From NCBI GenBank assembly GCA_014529385.2, contig CM043966.1, positions 103,117,087 through 103,181,086 on the forward strand: a stretch of 64,000 nucleotides of DNA, in the 5' to 3' direction. The stretch comes from Adiantum capillus-veneris. Lineage: Eukaryota; Streptophyta; Polypodiopsida; Polypodiales; Pteridaceae. The notes under the pieces were generated by a model, which made no database searches, had not been told where the DNA came from, and saw nothing but the letters and a program-made list of their open reading frames with translations. Made by a program: the position numbers and the translations under genes. Within the stretch, counting starts at the first letter, position 1. Every line of letters starts with the position of its first letter. Positions 1 through 10,294 of the stretch are shown piece by piece.

Positions 1-70
1 CGTTATTTGAAGTGCTTAAAGTTGTTCAGTTTGTTCTTTTCCATTGGCACGTGGTGCCCGTCTCGTGACA
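1..70 (+). repeat. LTR 3' tail (family of the 18941-19607 LTR)
   Basis: The first 70 bases match the end of the LTR at 18941-19607: both read GTGCTTAAA, TTGTTCAG, TTGGCAC and end GTGCCCGTCT(C/T)GTGACA. The terminal CA lies at 69-70 and the next bases are the LTR of copia H, so this is the right edge of an LTR inserted in that copia. The rest is outside the window. Confidence 0.7.
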
Positions 71-839
71 TTGGAGCTAGCATCGGACAGGAAACTGAAC
101 TCTTAACACCTCCTCTTAGCTCCTAGACAGGAAACTAGTCCAAGGGAGCTGGCATGAGAGGATAATGTCGCCTGTGAAAGAGGTTTGGTGAAGATGTGAG
201 CAGGGTTATCCGAAGTCGGGATGTACTCTAGTTGGATAGAGACATCCTTGGTCTTCTCACAAACAAAATGGTACTGTATCTCTATATGCCTGGTCCGGGC
301 ATGGAACACCCGTTCCTCGCATTAGCTCTACAACTCTGGTTTTAAGAGTACACAATGGTCTGCTGGGAAATCCCATCTTCGAAAGTAACCTCCGTATCCA
401 CACTGACTCAGATGTAGCACTGCAAACAACTCGGTACTCTGCCTCCGTGAAAGATAAGGCAATTGTAGGTTGTATCTGCTGCTCCATGAAACTACTCCTG
501 AGCCAAAAGAAAAGGTATAACCTGTAGTCGACCGTCATCCATCTGGATAGAATGATTTGGGAGTCTGTACCTCCAGCTGCATAGTGTATACCTAATCACT
601 TGGTCGCCTCTAAATACCGCAGAGTTCAAAGAGACTGCTCCAAATGTGACTTGGCGGGTTTCTGCATGAAAGAAGTGAGAAGTCCCACCGAGAAGCTGAC
701 ATCAAACCGGGTGTTGAAAACTCAAATAAGAGAACCAACGAATTTTCGATACTTTGTAGCATCTGCCACATATGGGGAATCATACTGTGACAACTTCTGA
801 TTGGAATCCATAGGGGTTGAGATAGGTTTTCACTCGGTC
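71..839 (-). pseudogene. Ty1/copia element H, 3' end of pol plus start of its 3' LTR
   Basis: Read on the minus strand from 839 to 109 this is the end of a copia polyprotein: the RT connection motif (KPISTPMDSN, near 800), the RT tail with KYRKFVGSL, then RNase H with STTGYTFSFGSG, LSFTEAEYR and ARTRHIEIQYH, ending IPTSDNPAHIFTKPL near 150. Several frameshifts and stops break it, so no protein is expected. A purine tract CTAAGAGGAGG (minus, 119-109) is followed by TGTTAAGA (minus, 108-101), which fits a copia PPT and 3' LTR start. The LTR is cut after about 38 bases by the foreign LTR ending at 70. The upstream part of the same pol is at 8159-9621. Confidence 0.8.
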
Positions 840-2641
840 TGTCACGTGACACATCCAACCCTATGTGTCCGTGGACAAGCTACTTCATGACATGGGTTCA
901 GTTCAGTTCAATCAGTCTAGCTTAGGAAGTGATCTTACACTTTTGTGGGTATGTTCGCAGACCGTGCATGCCCAAGCACTTAAGAGTAGATGCATATCCT
1001 CTGGTTGTACGCATCATGATCATCAGATTTCCATTAGAACCCATCAAGAGCATTTTTATAGTGCATAGACCTATTTTCCCTATTTTTGACATTTTTCACT
1101 TATTATTTTTAAGTGACTTTTATTGGGAACTAGGTTGGGCAATTTTGCTAAGCAAGTATATATAGAAACCTAGCGCTAGCACTTTTGGGTAGAAGAGGCA
1201 GCAGGAGCACTTGCTCAACAGGCAACTTCTCAGCAAGACCAACCCCCGCAACAGACCTAGCGTTTTTAGCCCATCTGAGAAGCTAGCGTTTTTGCAAGAC
1301 AGATCAGCCCTAGCGTTTTGTACAGCAGATCAGCCCCGGCGACAACAGAAGATAGCAGATTCCACAGCCACATAGCAGATCAGCCCGGCGTTAGCAGATT
1401 TCCACCGCAGGAAGACATTCAGCCCCTAGCGTTTTTGGATTGCAGTTCAGCCCTTAGCGTTTTGCAGTTCCATCGCGACAAGATCAACAAGTAGACTAGC
1501 GTTTTGCAGTTCCATTGCGACAAGACCACAGATAGCCTCAGCGTTTTCAGTTTTTTGCAGTCAGACACCGCAATAGAAGTCCCGAACCTCGCAGATCTCA
1601 CCTTCCCGTAGCAGATCCTCGCCGCACGGTCAGATCCAGCGTAGTTTGCAGATTCAGCCCGGAAAACGCAGATTTCAACATCTGCATTTTCAGCGTGTCG
1701 TCGTTGCATCGTCGTCATCGACATAGAGTCAGAATTCAGCAGATACAAGATTTGCAGATTTCAGCCAGTAGCATTTGCAAATTTCAGCCCGTCTCGTCGT
1801 CGTCCTCATCGTCGTCGAAATCGTCGGCAAGTCCAAGCATTGTAGAGATTTGTGCAATCATAAGTAGACCGCTCTCGCCATAGAGAGTGGGGCCTTTGGA
1901 GGAGGGTTTGACAACATTCTGGTGTCGTATTCTTCTCTCTCTATCTCTCAGTCTCAGCACCTTCATTCACAGTGTTCACCACTTTGTTTGTGTCCATTGC
2001 ACTCTCTCACTAAAGGAACGGAAGGCTCTCCCTTTCGCAAGTAAAAGAAACCTTGAGCACAGATTGTCATCGCAGTCCCGGACTTGACGACGACACCATT
2101 GTCATCATCGTCACAGTCACCATCGTCGTCGTCGTCTTCGACACCATCGTCGTCGACATAGATGTACCCGTCGTCGATATCATCGTCTTCGACATACACC
2201 CCGTCTTCGACACAGCACCGTCGTCGACTTCATCATCATCGACAAAGACCCTTACTACCTCGTCGTCGACTTCATCATCTTCGACATAGACCTCGTCGTC
2301 GACCTCCCCGTCTTCGACATAGAACCCGCAGTACCCATCGTTGGCATCATCGTCTACGACATAGAACCTTAGTATCCCTTCAGTACCTCAGTACCCAGTA
2401 CCACATCATCAGTACCCCTTAGCATCAGCATCCAATCATTGTAGTAGCATTTGTGCAAGAATAAAGAAAGTACTTGCTCTGGCAACAGAGCAAAGGGGCC
2501 CTTGAGTGGTGTCGTCTCTTTTCTCTCTCGTGTCATCTCTCTTTTGTTCAGTTCTTTCAAGTGAAGTAAAGTGTCCCTTGTGTTTGTTTGCGGAGTACTA
2601 GATCCGAGCAAAATCCTTATTCTCTTCCGTTGCACCTGACA
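840..2641 (+). repeat. Chimeric gypsy-type LTR, B-type 5' part and A-type 3' part
   Basis: The LTR starts TGTCACGTGACACATCC, the same start as the LTR at 4941, and ends GTTGCACCTGACA, directly followed by a tRNA-Met primer site. Bases 840 to about 2062 match the B-type LTR (4941-6570). From about 2063 on (CATCGCAGTCCCGGACTTGA) it matches the A-type LTR at 3357-4392. A TATA-like TATATATAG lies at about 1159, an AATAAA at about 2460, and a hairpin at 2474-2493. The middle carries repeated TAGCGTTTT words (1258-1550) and a CGTCGTCGACAT minisatellite (2070-2330). Length is 1802 bp. Confidence 0.75.
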
Positions 2642-2642
2642 T

Positions 2643-2654
2643 TGGTATTAGAGC
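2643..2654 (+). other. Primer binding site (initiator-Met tRNA)
   Basis: TGGTATTAGAGC begins one base after the LTR end. It differs at one position from the usual plant LTR-retrotransposon site TGGTATCAGAGC, complementary to the 3' end of initiator Met tRNA. It marks 840-2641 as a 5' LTR. Confidence 0.8.
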
Positions 2655-2820
2655 TTTGTGCGTGCTTTGGCTTTGCGAACTCAAGGGAAGAACCATCAAG
2701 AACCTAAAGAAGAACCTCAAGAACCAAGAACCCCAAGGGACCCAAGAAGAACCATCGAGCCCAAGAACCCAAGGAACCTCTCCCAAATTTTTTTCCCTGA
2801 AGAATCTTTGAGTCCCGACC

Positions 2821-2958
2821 ATGGATTTACGAGATTCCATCTTCATTGCCATGTCTTTGAAAGAAGATCGACATCGGATACACGAGAACCCAGATCTTGA
2901 GTACCAAGATCTCCTAGCTTTGTATGCAGATATGGAAGGAGTTGGAGACAATCCCTAA
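2821..2958 (+). CDS. Short gag-like remnant ORF of the pol-less element
   Basis: A 45-codon frame starts at an ATG in good context (GACCATGG), about 165 bases after the primer site, where gag is expected. The product is acidic and helical-looking (MDLRDSIFIAM, LEYQDLLALYADMEGV). It is preceded by a leader rich in AAGAACC(C/T)CAAG words, which the second element of this family also has at 4585-4690. The internal region is only about 700 bp (2642-3356) and has no pol, so the element is a non-autonomous deletion derivative. Whether the frame was ever the real gag start is a guess. Confidence 0.3.
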   Translation: MDLRDSIFIAMSLKEDRHRIHENPDLEYQDLLALYADMEGVGDNP

Positions 2959-3344
2959 CCTCTTCAGCATTTGCATTCGCATGTAGCGTGCGTGCATTTC
3001 CCTCGTCATTGAACCTTTGGAAAGGACTCCGGAACCACACTTCAGTCCATCAGCACCGGTAATGTTTTCACCACCGTCAGTGTTCGGGGAACAACTCTTG
3101 CTACAGCAAGCAGAGTCAGCACTATTTGGTATAGAGCCCAGGCTGATATTCGGTAATCGTAGTAAGGCTGGACAGTGACCCTTACACGGTGTTTGCATCG
3201 CCAACAGTACCCAGAGCACCCGCAGTACCATCAGACGCTGGTTTCGGAGGAATTTGCATTGGTTTGTGCATCCACGGCATCAGAAGCATTCATCAGTTAG
3301 CATCAAAAGTACAGAAAGAAGTTCGACAGCTGTGCCTCACTTTT

Positions 3345-3356
3345 AACAAGGGGGGA
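3345..3356 (+). other. Polypurine tract before the A-type LTR
   Basis: AACAAGGGGGGA immediately precedes TGTCACGTG. It corresponds to AAAAGGAGGGGA before the related LTR at 7961. Confidence 0.7.
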
Positions 3357-4392
3357 TGTCACGTGCGCACTTCACTTGCGCCATGTGGATACGCTTCTGC
3401 CATAGTCTAGCATGAGTCTTAGCTTAGGACTGAGGCTGGCACCTTTGTGAGCCTCTAGTAGGACGTGCATGTCCAGGCCAGTCACACTTGCATACCCTCT
3501 CTTGCACAAGAACAATCATTTCATCATGCAGGCGTTTTACCGCGCGAACCACCTCTTATAAGTCATTTTATTAAAAGTGACTTTTGGAATTCTTTTTGTA
3601 AGTTTGTTGGAAAAGTAGGTAGGGCAAATTGCTAAAGATCTATAAAAGAAACCCATTGGGCACTCAGTAGAAGCAGAAGAAGCAGGGACATAAGGAGGCA
3701 GGTCCCCAGCAGTCAGGCAGCACCTCAGCAGGAGCCCTAGCGTTTTCTCAAGAAGAAGAAGACGCAGATCAGCCTGGCGTTTTCAGTTTTCAACCTTGAC
3801 GCCGTCATCGTCGACACCATCGTCGTCATCGTCATCGCAGTCCCGGACTTGACGACGACACCATCGTTGTCATCGTCACATTCACCATCGTCGTCGTCGT
3901 CTTCGACATCATCGTCGTCGACATAGATGTACCCGTCGTCGACATCATCGTCTTCGACATACACCCCGTCGTCGACATCACCGTCTTCGACACAGCACCG
4001 TTTCGACACAGCACCGTTGTCGACTTCATCGTCATCGACAAAGACCCTTAGTACCTCGTCGTCGACTTCATTATCTTCGACATAGACCTCGTCGTCGACC
4101 TCCCCGTCTTCTACATAGAACCCGCAGTACCCCTTAGCATCAGCATCTCAACATCCAGTCATTGTAGTAGCATTTGTGCAAGAATAAAGAAAGTACTTGC
4201 TTTGACAACAGAGCAAAGGGGCCCTTGAGGGGTGGGACTCGACATCCTTGTGTCGTCTCTTTTCTCTCTCGTGTCATCTCTCTTTGGTTCAGTTCAGTTC
4301 AGTTCTTTCAAGTGAAGTAAAGTGTCCCTTGTGTTTGTTTGCGGAGTACTAGATGCGAGCAAAATCCTTATTCTCTTCCGTTGCACCTGACA
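3357..4392 (+). repeat. A-type gypsy LTR
   Basis: The LTR runs from TGTCACGTGCGCAC to TTGCACCTGACA (1036 bp). It has a TATA-like CTATAAAAGA at about 3640, GTC/GAC-rich minisatellite sequence at 3785-4100, AATAAA at about 4183 and a hairpin at 4197-4216. Its last 200 bp are nearly the same as those of the chimeric LTR at 840-2641. It is the 3' LTR of the short element that begins at 840 and possibly also the 5' LTR of the next internal segment. No primer site follows it, so the array was probably made by recombination. Confidence 0.75.
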
Positions 4393-4935
4393 GAAGGGCT
4401 TATCCAGCCTCCCCTTGTGCCTCTTTTTACTCATTGAGAGCGGACTGTGCACTTAGCAGCCGGCCAATCGACGTGAGGTGGAAAAAAGCAACATTGGTGT
4501 GAGCGCAAGGCCGCTAAGGGGTGCGCCCGCGGAAAAGAGCATAACTCGGGTGAAGAGAAGATCCTTTTCTAACACATTTTGCAAGCTAAAGAAGAACCTC
4601 AAGAACCCAAGAACCTCCAGACCCCCAAGAACCTCAAGACCCCCAAGAACCCAAGACCCACAAGAACCCAAGTTCCTCGTGAACTTAAGAAGCAAAGACT
4701 TGATGGATGGTCATCACCCGAAGCGGAATGAATACTTCGCATGAAGATGGTGAGCATGGGAGTGGCGACGAAGAGTTTTCCCCACCAGAATGTTATTCCG
4801 ACCCTCCCCCTTCCCCATCTAAGCCAAGGATTGCACTAACTCCTATGGAGGCTTTCTACATGATGATGATGGACAGGCAGTTAGAACGCAAAGCAAGGAA
4901 GTTAGAACGCGAAGCAAGAACAATAGAAAGAATGG

Positions 4936-6575
4936 CACAATGTCACGTGACACATCCAACCCTATGTGTCTGTGGACAAGCTACAACATAATAGGGTTCC
5001 GTTAGTCCAATCAGTCTAGACTAGAAGTGATCTGGCACTTTTGTGAGTCTATTCGTAGACCGTGCATGCCCAGTCACTTAGTGTAGATGCATATCCTCTG
5101 GTTGCACATAGCATGATCATAAGCATTCCCATCAGAATCCATTAGAATCAGTTAGGGGATTTTTCCAGTGCATTTAGCCTATTTTACCTATTTTTGACAT
5201 TTTTCTCTTATTAATTTAAGTGACTTTTGTTGGAAAGTAGGTAGGGCAAATTGGGTAAGAAAATATATAAGCAAACCAAGGTTAGCCCTAAACAGCAGAT
5301 GAGCAAGGAGAACAGCAGGCCATTGGCGATAGGTTCCCCCTCTCTCAGCAAGACTCTCCAAGATCCTTTGGCGTTTTCCATCACCCAATTGCCTTGGCAT
5401 TTTCCCTCCCTCATCCCTAGCGTTTTGCATCATTGCTAGCCACCCCTTGGCCTTGGCGTTTTCAGCAGATACCGCACAGCACTTCCCCCTTGCATCTAGC
5501 GTTTTCACCATCGCCAGCAGGGCTGTCTTATCAGCGTTTTTCAGCCTTGACCAGCAGCACATAAACCTGCGTTTTCAGCATTGAACCGCAGCAGGACAGC
5601 AGCGTTTTCAGCCCTAAAACACAGCAGTTCATCAGCGTTTTTATCAGGCCAATTCAGCGTTTTTCAGCAGCACAAAAACAGCCCCAAAAATCAGCACTTC
5701 ATTCGCAGCAGATTTCAGCATTGAGCGTTTTTGGACAGCAGTTAGAACCATTCAGTTTTCAGCCCTATTGTTGGCCTCGCCATCCCGGTTGTCATCGTCG
5801 ACATAGTCTAGATCTGCATCATCATTGTACCCGTTTGTGCAATCAATCGTAGACCACTCTCGCCAACGAGAGTGGGGCCTTCGGAGGAGGGTTTTACAAC
5901 GTCTCTGGTGTCGTATCTCTCTTCTCTCTATCTCTCAGTCTCATACACTTGCACGCACAGTGTCCACTCACTTCGTTCGTGATCATAGCTTTTTAAGCCT
6001 TGACCAGCAGCACATAAACCTGCGTTTTCAGCATTGAACCGCAGCAGGACAGCAGTGTTTTCAGCCCTAGAACACAGCAGTTCATCAGCGTTTTTATCAG
6101 GCCAATTCAGCGTTTTTCAGCAGCACAAAAACAGCCCCAAAAATCAGCACTTCATTCGCAGCAGATTTCAGCATTTGAGCGTTTTTGGACAGCAGTTAGA
6201 ACCATTCAGTTTTCAGCCCTATTGTCGGCCTCGCCATCCCAGTTGTCATCGTCGACATAGTCTAGATCTGCATCAGTTTCATGCATCATCATTGTACTCG
6301 TTTGTGCAATTAATCGTAGACCACTCTCGCCAACGAGAGTGGGGCCTTCGGAGGAGGGTTTTACGTCGTCTCTGGTGTCGTATCTCTCTTCTCTCTATCT
6401 CTCAGTCTCATACACTTGCACGCACAGTGTCCACTCACTTTGTTCGTGATGATAGCACTCTGCATTAAGAACGGAAGGCTCTCCCTTCCATAAGAACTAA
6501 AAGGAACCTTGAGCAAATTATGGAACACTCATCTTGAGAAAGAACAACATTCATTCCGCTGCACCTTACACACAA
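4936..6575 (+). mobile_element. Solo B-type LTR with target-site duplication CACAA
   Basis: The LTR is 4941-6570 (1630 bp), from TGTCACGTGACAC to GCTGCACCTTACA. CACAA stands on both sides (4936-4940 and 6571-6575). The interrupted reading frame continues in register when one CACAA copy and the LTR are left out, which confirms the insertion. There is no internal region, so this is the product of LTR-LTR recombination. A TATA-like TATATAAGC lies near 5263. Confidence 0.9.
5541..6470 (+). repeat. Tandem duplication inside the solo LTR (about 453 bp unit)
   Basis: TCAGCCTTGACCAGCAGCAC starts at 5541 and a near-identical stretch starts at about 5994. The repeat covers the GCGTTTT-rich part, the CACTCTCG hairpin and the CT-rich tail. 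The second copy ends near 6470 and has a short extra stretch near 6278. It doubles the presumed R/U5 part of the LTR. Confidence 0.85.
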
Positions 6576-7747
6576 ATTGATCGTAAGTACCAAGAAAGAA
6601 CGGCAAGCATAGAGTGTGAGAGCGAGCAAGCACGCTTGGAAGCCAAAGAAAGACAAGCTGAATTTGATCGCGAGAACAAAGAAAGACAAGACGCATTTGA
6701 TCGCAAGACAAGAGGGGGGCGACCAACACATGAAAGAGATGTGACGACTTTTTGCTATTGTGCAAGCGTAGTTTGAAGAGAATCAGGAAAAGGAGACTCT
6801 TTCAGTCTCTTCTTCTCCAAAGCATGACACACATGATTTGCATGATTATGATAAGCATGATGATTTGAACGACAATGATAAGCATGATGATTTGAATGAT
6901 AATGACAAGCATGATGATGAGCATGATGATTAGCATGATCAAGATGTGATTTCTCACAAGCATGATGATTTGTAGGAAGATAATGTGATTGTTCACCAGG
7001 ATGATGGTTTAGTAGATGCTTTTTCTAGTGAATCTAACCTCGTTGCAGATTCGGTCAATCACGAAGAACCGATGTTGGCTTTCGAGTCGAGGTCCACAAC
7101 ACCCCCATAGGCAGATTCGATTCATCACGACGAACCGATCTTGGCTCTCGAGTCGAGGTCCAAAGAACCCCCATAGGAAGTATTATGTGTTCGAATGATT
7201 AGTCAGCACGCATTGTTCGAATATTTCATTTGTGATGCTTTCCTGTATTTTAGTCAGCACGCATTGTTCGAATATTTCATTTGTGATGCTTTCCTGTGCT
7301 TATGTGATCCCTTTTCATAGGCATGACATATTGCACGATGAGCACGATTCACTCATGAATGAGGACGGATGTATGCGGATGATTCATGAAAAGATGAAAT
7401 GTTTTCATTCAAGGAATTTACATTCCATGTCTCTTCCTTGTCATGACACAGTTTCCGAAAGAGAAGAACTGAGCATTAAGCATAGGCATTTCCATTGTGA
7501 TTTGCCACAGTTGATTTATTCAGATCAGAAAGTTGAGATTCGACCCCATTGTTTACGTGTGTCTGATGAACGGTTTGGCACTCCGTCACTTTGTTCATCT
7601 GCATTGCATGCACAGTTTTTTCCAAGGAATAGAATTTTTCCAGTCACTTTACATGGAATGGGTATGTTCATGGTTTTGTGTTGGAAGTGATTTTAGGAAT
7701 TTTCCTCCTCGGAGATTCTTGAAGGTGGACATACGTCCATAGAAGAA

Positions 7748-7960
7748 GTGGAAGCATTGAAGGAGACTCAGATGATTGTGTTGCTTTCGGCGCGGCCCAA
7801 AGAAGAAGGGATTGCAGACCTTTATGAAGTTCAAGTATCGCACGAGCCACGCATCAGGGTGGACCGGCGAAGAGTCCTTTCCAGGATTCTAGACGTTGTT
7901 GGCAATCTCCCTCGACGCCATACAGTTGGGTACCAGTACCTCACTTTGAAAAGGAGGGGA
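7748..7960 (+). pseudogene. Unrecognised 3' coding remnant before the polypurine tract
   Basis: An open stretch (EEVEALKETQMIVLLS, DLYEVQVSHEPRIRVDRRRV) runs into the polypurine tract AAAAGGAGGGGA (7949-7960). It sits where a gypsy element normally has the end of pol or a chromodomain, but I see no chromodomain residues. Function unknown. Confidence 0.3.
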
Positions 7961-8158
7961 TGTCACGTGCACATCTAACCCTATGTGTACGTGGACAAGG
8001 TACTTCATGACATGGGCTCAGTTCAGTTAGATTAGGAAGTGTTCTGCACCTTTGTGAGTCTGTTCGCAGACCGTGCATGCCCAAACACTTAGATTAGATG
8101 CATATCCTCTGGTTGCACACAACATGATCATCAACATTCACTTCCGTTGCACCTTACA
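7961..8158 (+). repeat. Internally deleted B-type LTR
   Basis: It starts TGTCACGTGCACATCTAACC after a polypurine tract and ends TTCCGTTGCACCTTACA. Only the first 175 or so bases of the B-type U3 and the last 20 of the LTR remain, giving 198 bp in place of about 1.6 kb. It is the right edge of the array; copia H starts at the next base. Confidence 0.75.
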
Positions 8159-9621
8159 CCACACCAGCTTTTTGAGAGAAGCCCTTGACAACTAGTCTTG
8201 CCTTGTGCTTGTCCAAAGAACCATCAGATTTGTACTTGGTCATGTAGACCCATGTGACACCAATCACTTTCCACTTGGCAGGCGCCGTGGAACCAACGCC
8301 CAAGTGTTGTTCTTTTTTATGGAATCGAGTTCTTTCTGCATGGCCAACTTCCACTTCGGTTGTGAAAGTGCCTCCTCAATTGTAAGAGGATCTCTATCCT
8401 TGATCACTGTAGACATCAAAGCATAGTTTACGTGTAATACAGTCCCATCTACCTCGGCAACACAAAGTCATTGAGATCGTCGTGTAGTACCGGCTTCATG
8501 CCAATCGGGTGAAAAATCTGAAGTTGCTGAATCTCGCAAAGTCTCCAATAGCCACTTCGGCAACTTGTCTGTCTTGCTCCCCGAGGGAGGAGCTACTGGT
8601 ATATTTGGCTCTAACTCTGCACTATGATGAGAACCAGGAATGGGTACATTCTCCTTCGAAGGAACAGGGGTAAGAGAAGAGAGCTCATCAAGAGGCAAAT
8701 CAAAATCTGGGTCTCCAAGTATCGGCAAATCAAGGGTTGTTGTGGAAGATTTGGGAGCGAAGCCCCCTCTGAAGGTAAAAACTCGTTGGAAGACAACATC
8801 ACAGCTAAGTACAACATCCTTCTTCTCTGGATCATAAAGTCGATATCCCTTGGAAGGAGAGTTGTAGCCGATAAAAATCATTCTCCTGGACTTGGGGTTA
8901 AACTTCCTCTTTGCTCCTTTGGCACATAGTAATATGCATCGCTTTCAAAATCCCGAAAGTGGGAGATGTCGGGCTTATTACCAAAATAGGCTTCAAATGG
9001 GGTCTTCTTAGGAATGGAAGAGGTTGGAGATCTCTTTATGGTATGAACTGCTGTCACAATTGCCTCGGCCCATAAAGACTTTTGAAAATCTCGATGCTCA
9101 AGCATGGTCCGTGCCATTTCTACCAATGTCCTATTCTTCAGTTCCACAACACCATTCTCTGAAGGTGATCCGGTATTCCCAAGCTCTCGCTTGATGCCAT
9201 TGTCGGCACAAAATTGAATGAAAGCATTGGAGGTAAACTCCCCGCCTTTGTTTGATCGAATAGTCTTCAACACTTTATTGCTTTTCTTCTCCACAAGAGA
9301 ACGCAAATTCTTGAAGAGGCCAAATGCCTCGTACTTGTGCTGTAGAAAGTATATCCAAGTAAAGCAGTTGAAATCATCCACCAACAACATGAAATAGAGA
9401 GCCTTGCCGAGGGACGGGGTCTGCAAAGTTCCACCAAGGTCGGTGTGAACCAACTCCAAAATGGCAACGGCTCGGCGTGTAGCAAGCCTCTGAATAGATT
9501 CTCGGTGTTTATTTTGAATCCGATCCCTTTCGGGGGAAATGACGTAATTCTCCCGAAGCGAAGCCAGATGAGCTACAAGAGCGCCCAAAGTGCCATTTTC
9601 CCCCGGGGGGGTCAATTTCAC
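8159..9621 (-). pseudogene. Ty1/copia element H, integrase and start of RT
   Basis: On the minus strand, 9621 to 8878 is an open copia integrase core: LVHTDLGGTLQTPSLGKA with the first Asp, then IRSNKGGEFTSNAF (second catalytic position, D changed to N in SDNGGEF-type motif), then SPSENGVVELKNRTLVEMAR with the catalytic Glu. The post-integrase segment follows (IFIGYNSPSKGYRLYDPEKK, 8880-8800), then a Pro/Ser linker, and after frameshifts the start of RT (TKYKSDGSLDKHKARLVVKG, about 8240-8180). It stops at 8159 where the gypsy LTR starts. The RT centre (about 185 codons compared with copia K) is missing on both sides of the array; the rest of RT resumes at 839. Confidence 0.85.
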
Positions 9622-10289
9622 CTAAAAGGGACTGGGAGGTGCAAAAGGGAGACACCACCAACCTCAGCGGACGCCACCTGTGAGCCGACGTCCTTCCAAG
9701 CGGGTATGGCATTTCCTAGGGGAAAACCGTCGGGTTTCAAAGGCAGTTTAGTGAGGTGAGTGATAAGTTACCTGGAGGAGGCGACTCCAAAGGGAAGACC
9801 GAAGCAAGTCCCGAAATACCTAGGCCTCTGAACAGAGGTACTTGGTCGCTGTCACGCCCAAATCAAGTTGGCGAAATGGGTCTCTCAAGGGATTAGTCAT
9901 GGCCCTAAGAGTGTAGATAATTATGGCCTCTCGTAGTCCAGAGGAAACTAGTGACAAAAGCATCTGCCTTCGGTTTCTGAGTGCATAGTCCTAGTCGTTC
10001 TTCTTGTATACCTTTTTGGTGTATGAGGGGAGCGGCCGGGCGTGCCCTACCCGACTCCGAAAACAAAACAAAACAAAAAACACTTCAAGCACTTAGTCAA
10101 TCAAGCATGGAAACCGTTTATGCCTCTTGAGAGTTTATCTTTGAATTGAACACTTCAAGAACCTTAGTCACTTAAGCATAAAAATCACCTCAAGCTTTGG
10201 GCAAGGTTCCCACAAACACTTTAAGTACTTCAGTTAGCAAGCCGACACGCACCTCATGCTTGGGTAGGATTCCCACCTCAAGGTCAGCC
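9622..10289. other. Unassigned sequence between copia H and gypsy G
   Basis: I see no coding similarity here. 9622-10070 could be the upstream part of copia H or another inserted sequence. 10080-10289 carries degenerate repeats of about 60 bp built on CACTTCAAG..CTTAGTCA..AAGCAT, and the same kind of sequence continues at 16795 on the far side of element G. Confidence 0.4.
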
Positions 10290-10294
10290 CTAGC

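Larger units (their letters stand above)
4707..7690 (+). pseudogene. gag-like gene of a pol-less gypsy derivative, split by a solo LTR
   Basis: A frame from 4707 encodes an acidic, proline-rich N-terminus (FSPPECYSDPPPSPSKP), then charged helical sequence (METs followed by RQLERKARKLEREARTIE). It is cut at 4940 by a solo LTR and resumes in frame at 6576 with more coiled-coil-like Glu/Arg/Lys sequence up to about 6720. Further on, in frames broken by several TAG stops and a shift, come a His/Asp-rich tract (KHDDLNDND repeated, about 6830-6975), a 65-bp tandem duplication (7047-7177), a 17-codon tandem duplication containing SQHALFEYFICDAFL (7200-7297) and a His-rich segment to 7690. No zinc knuckle, RT or integrase is seen. 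The position after an LTR and the coiled coil suggest gag; the family is not recognised. Confidence 0.5.

Noticed and set aside
9560-10020. Organelle or rRNA-derived insert (GC-rich part between copia H and G)
   Set aside because: No motif of rRNA, tRNA or plastid genes recognised; left unassigned.
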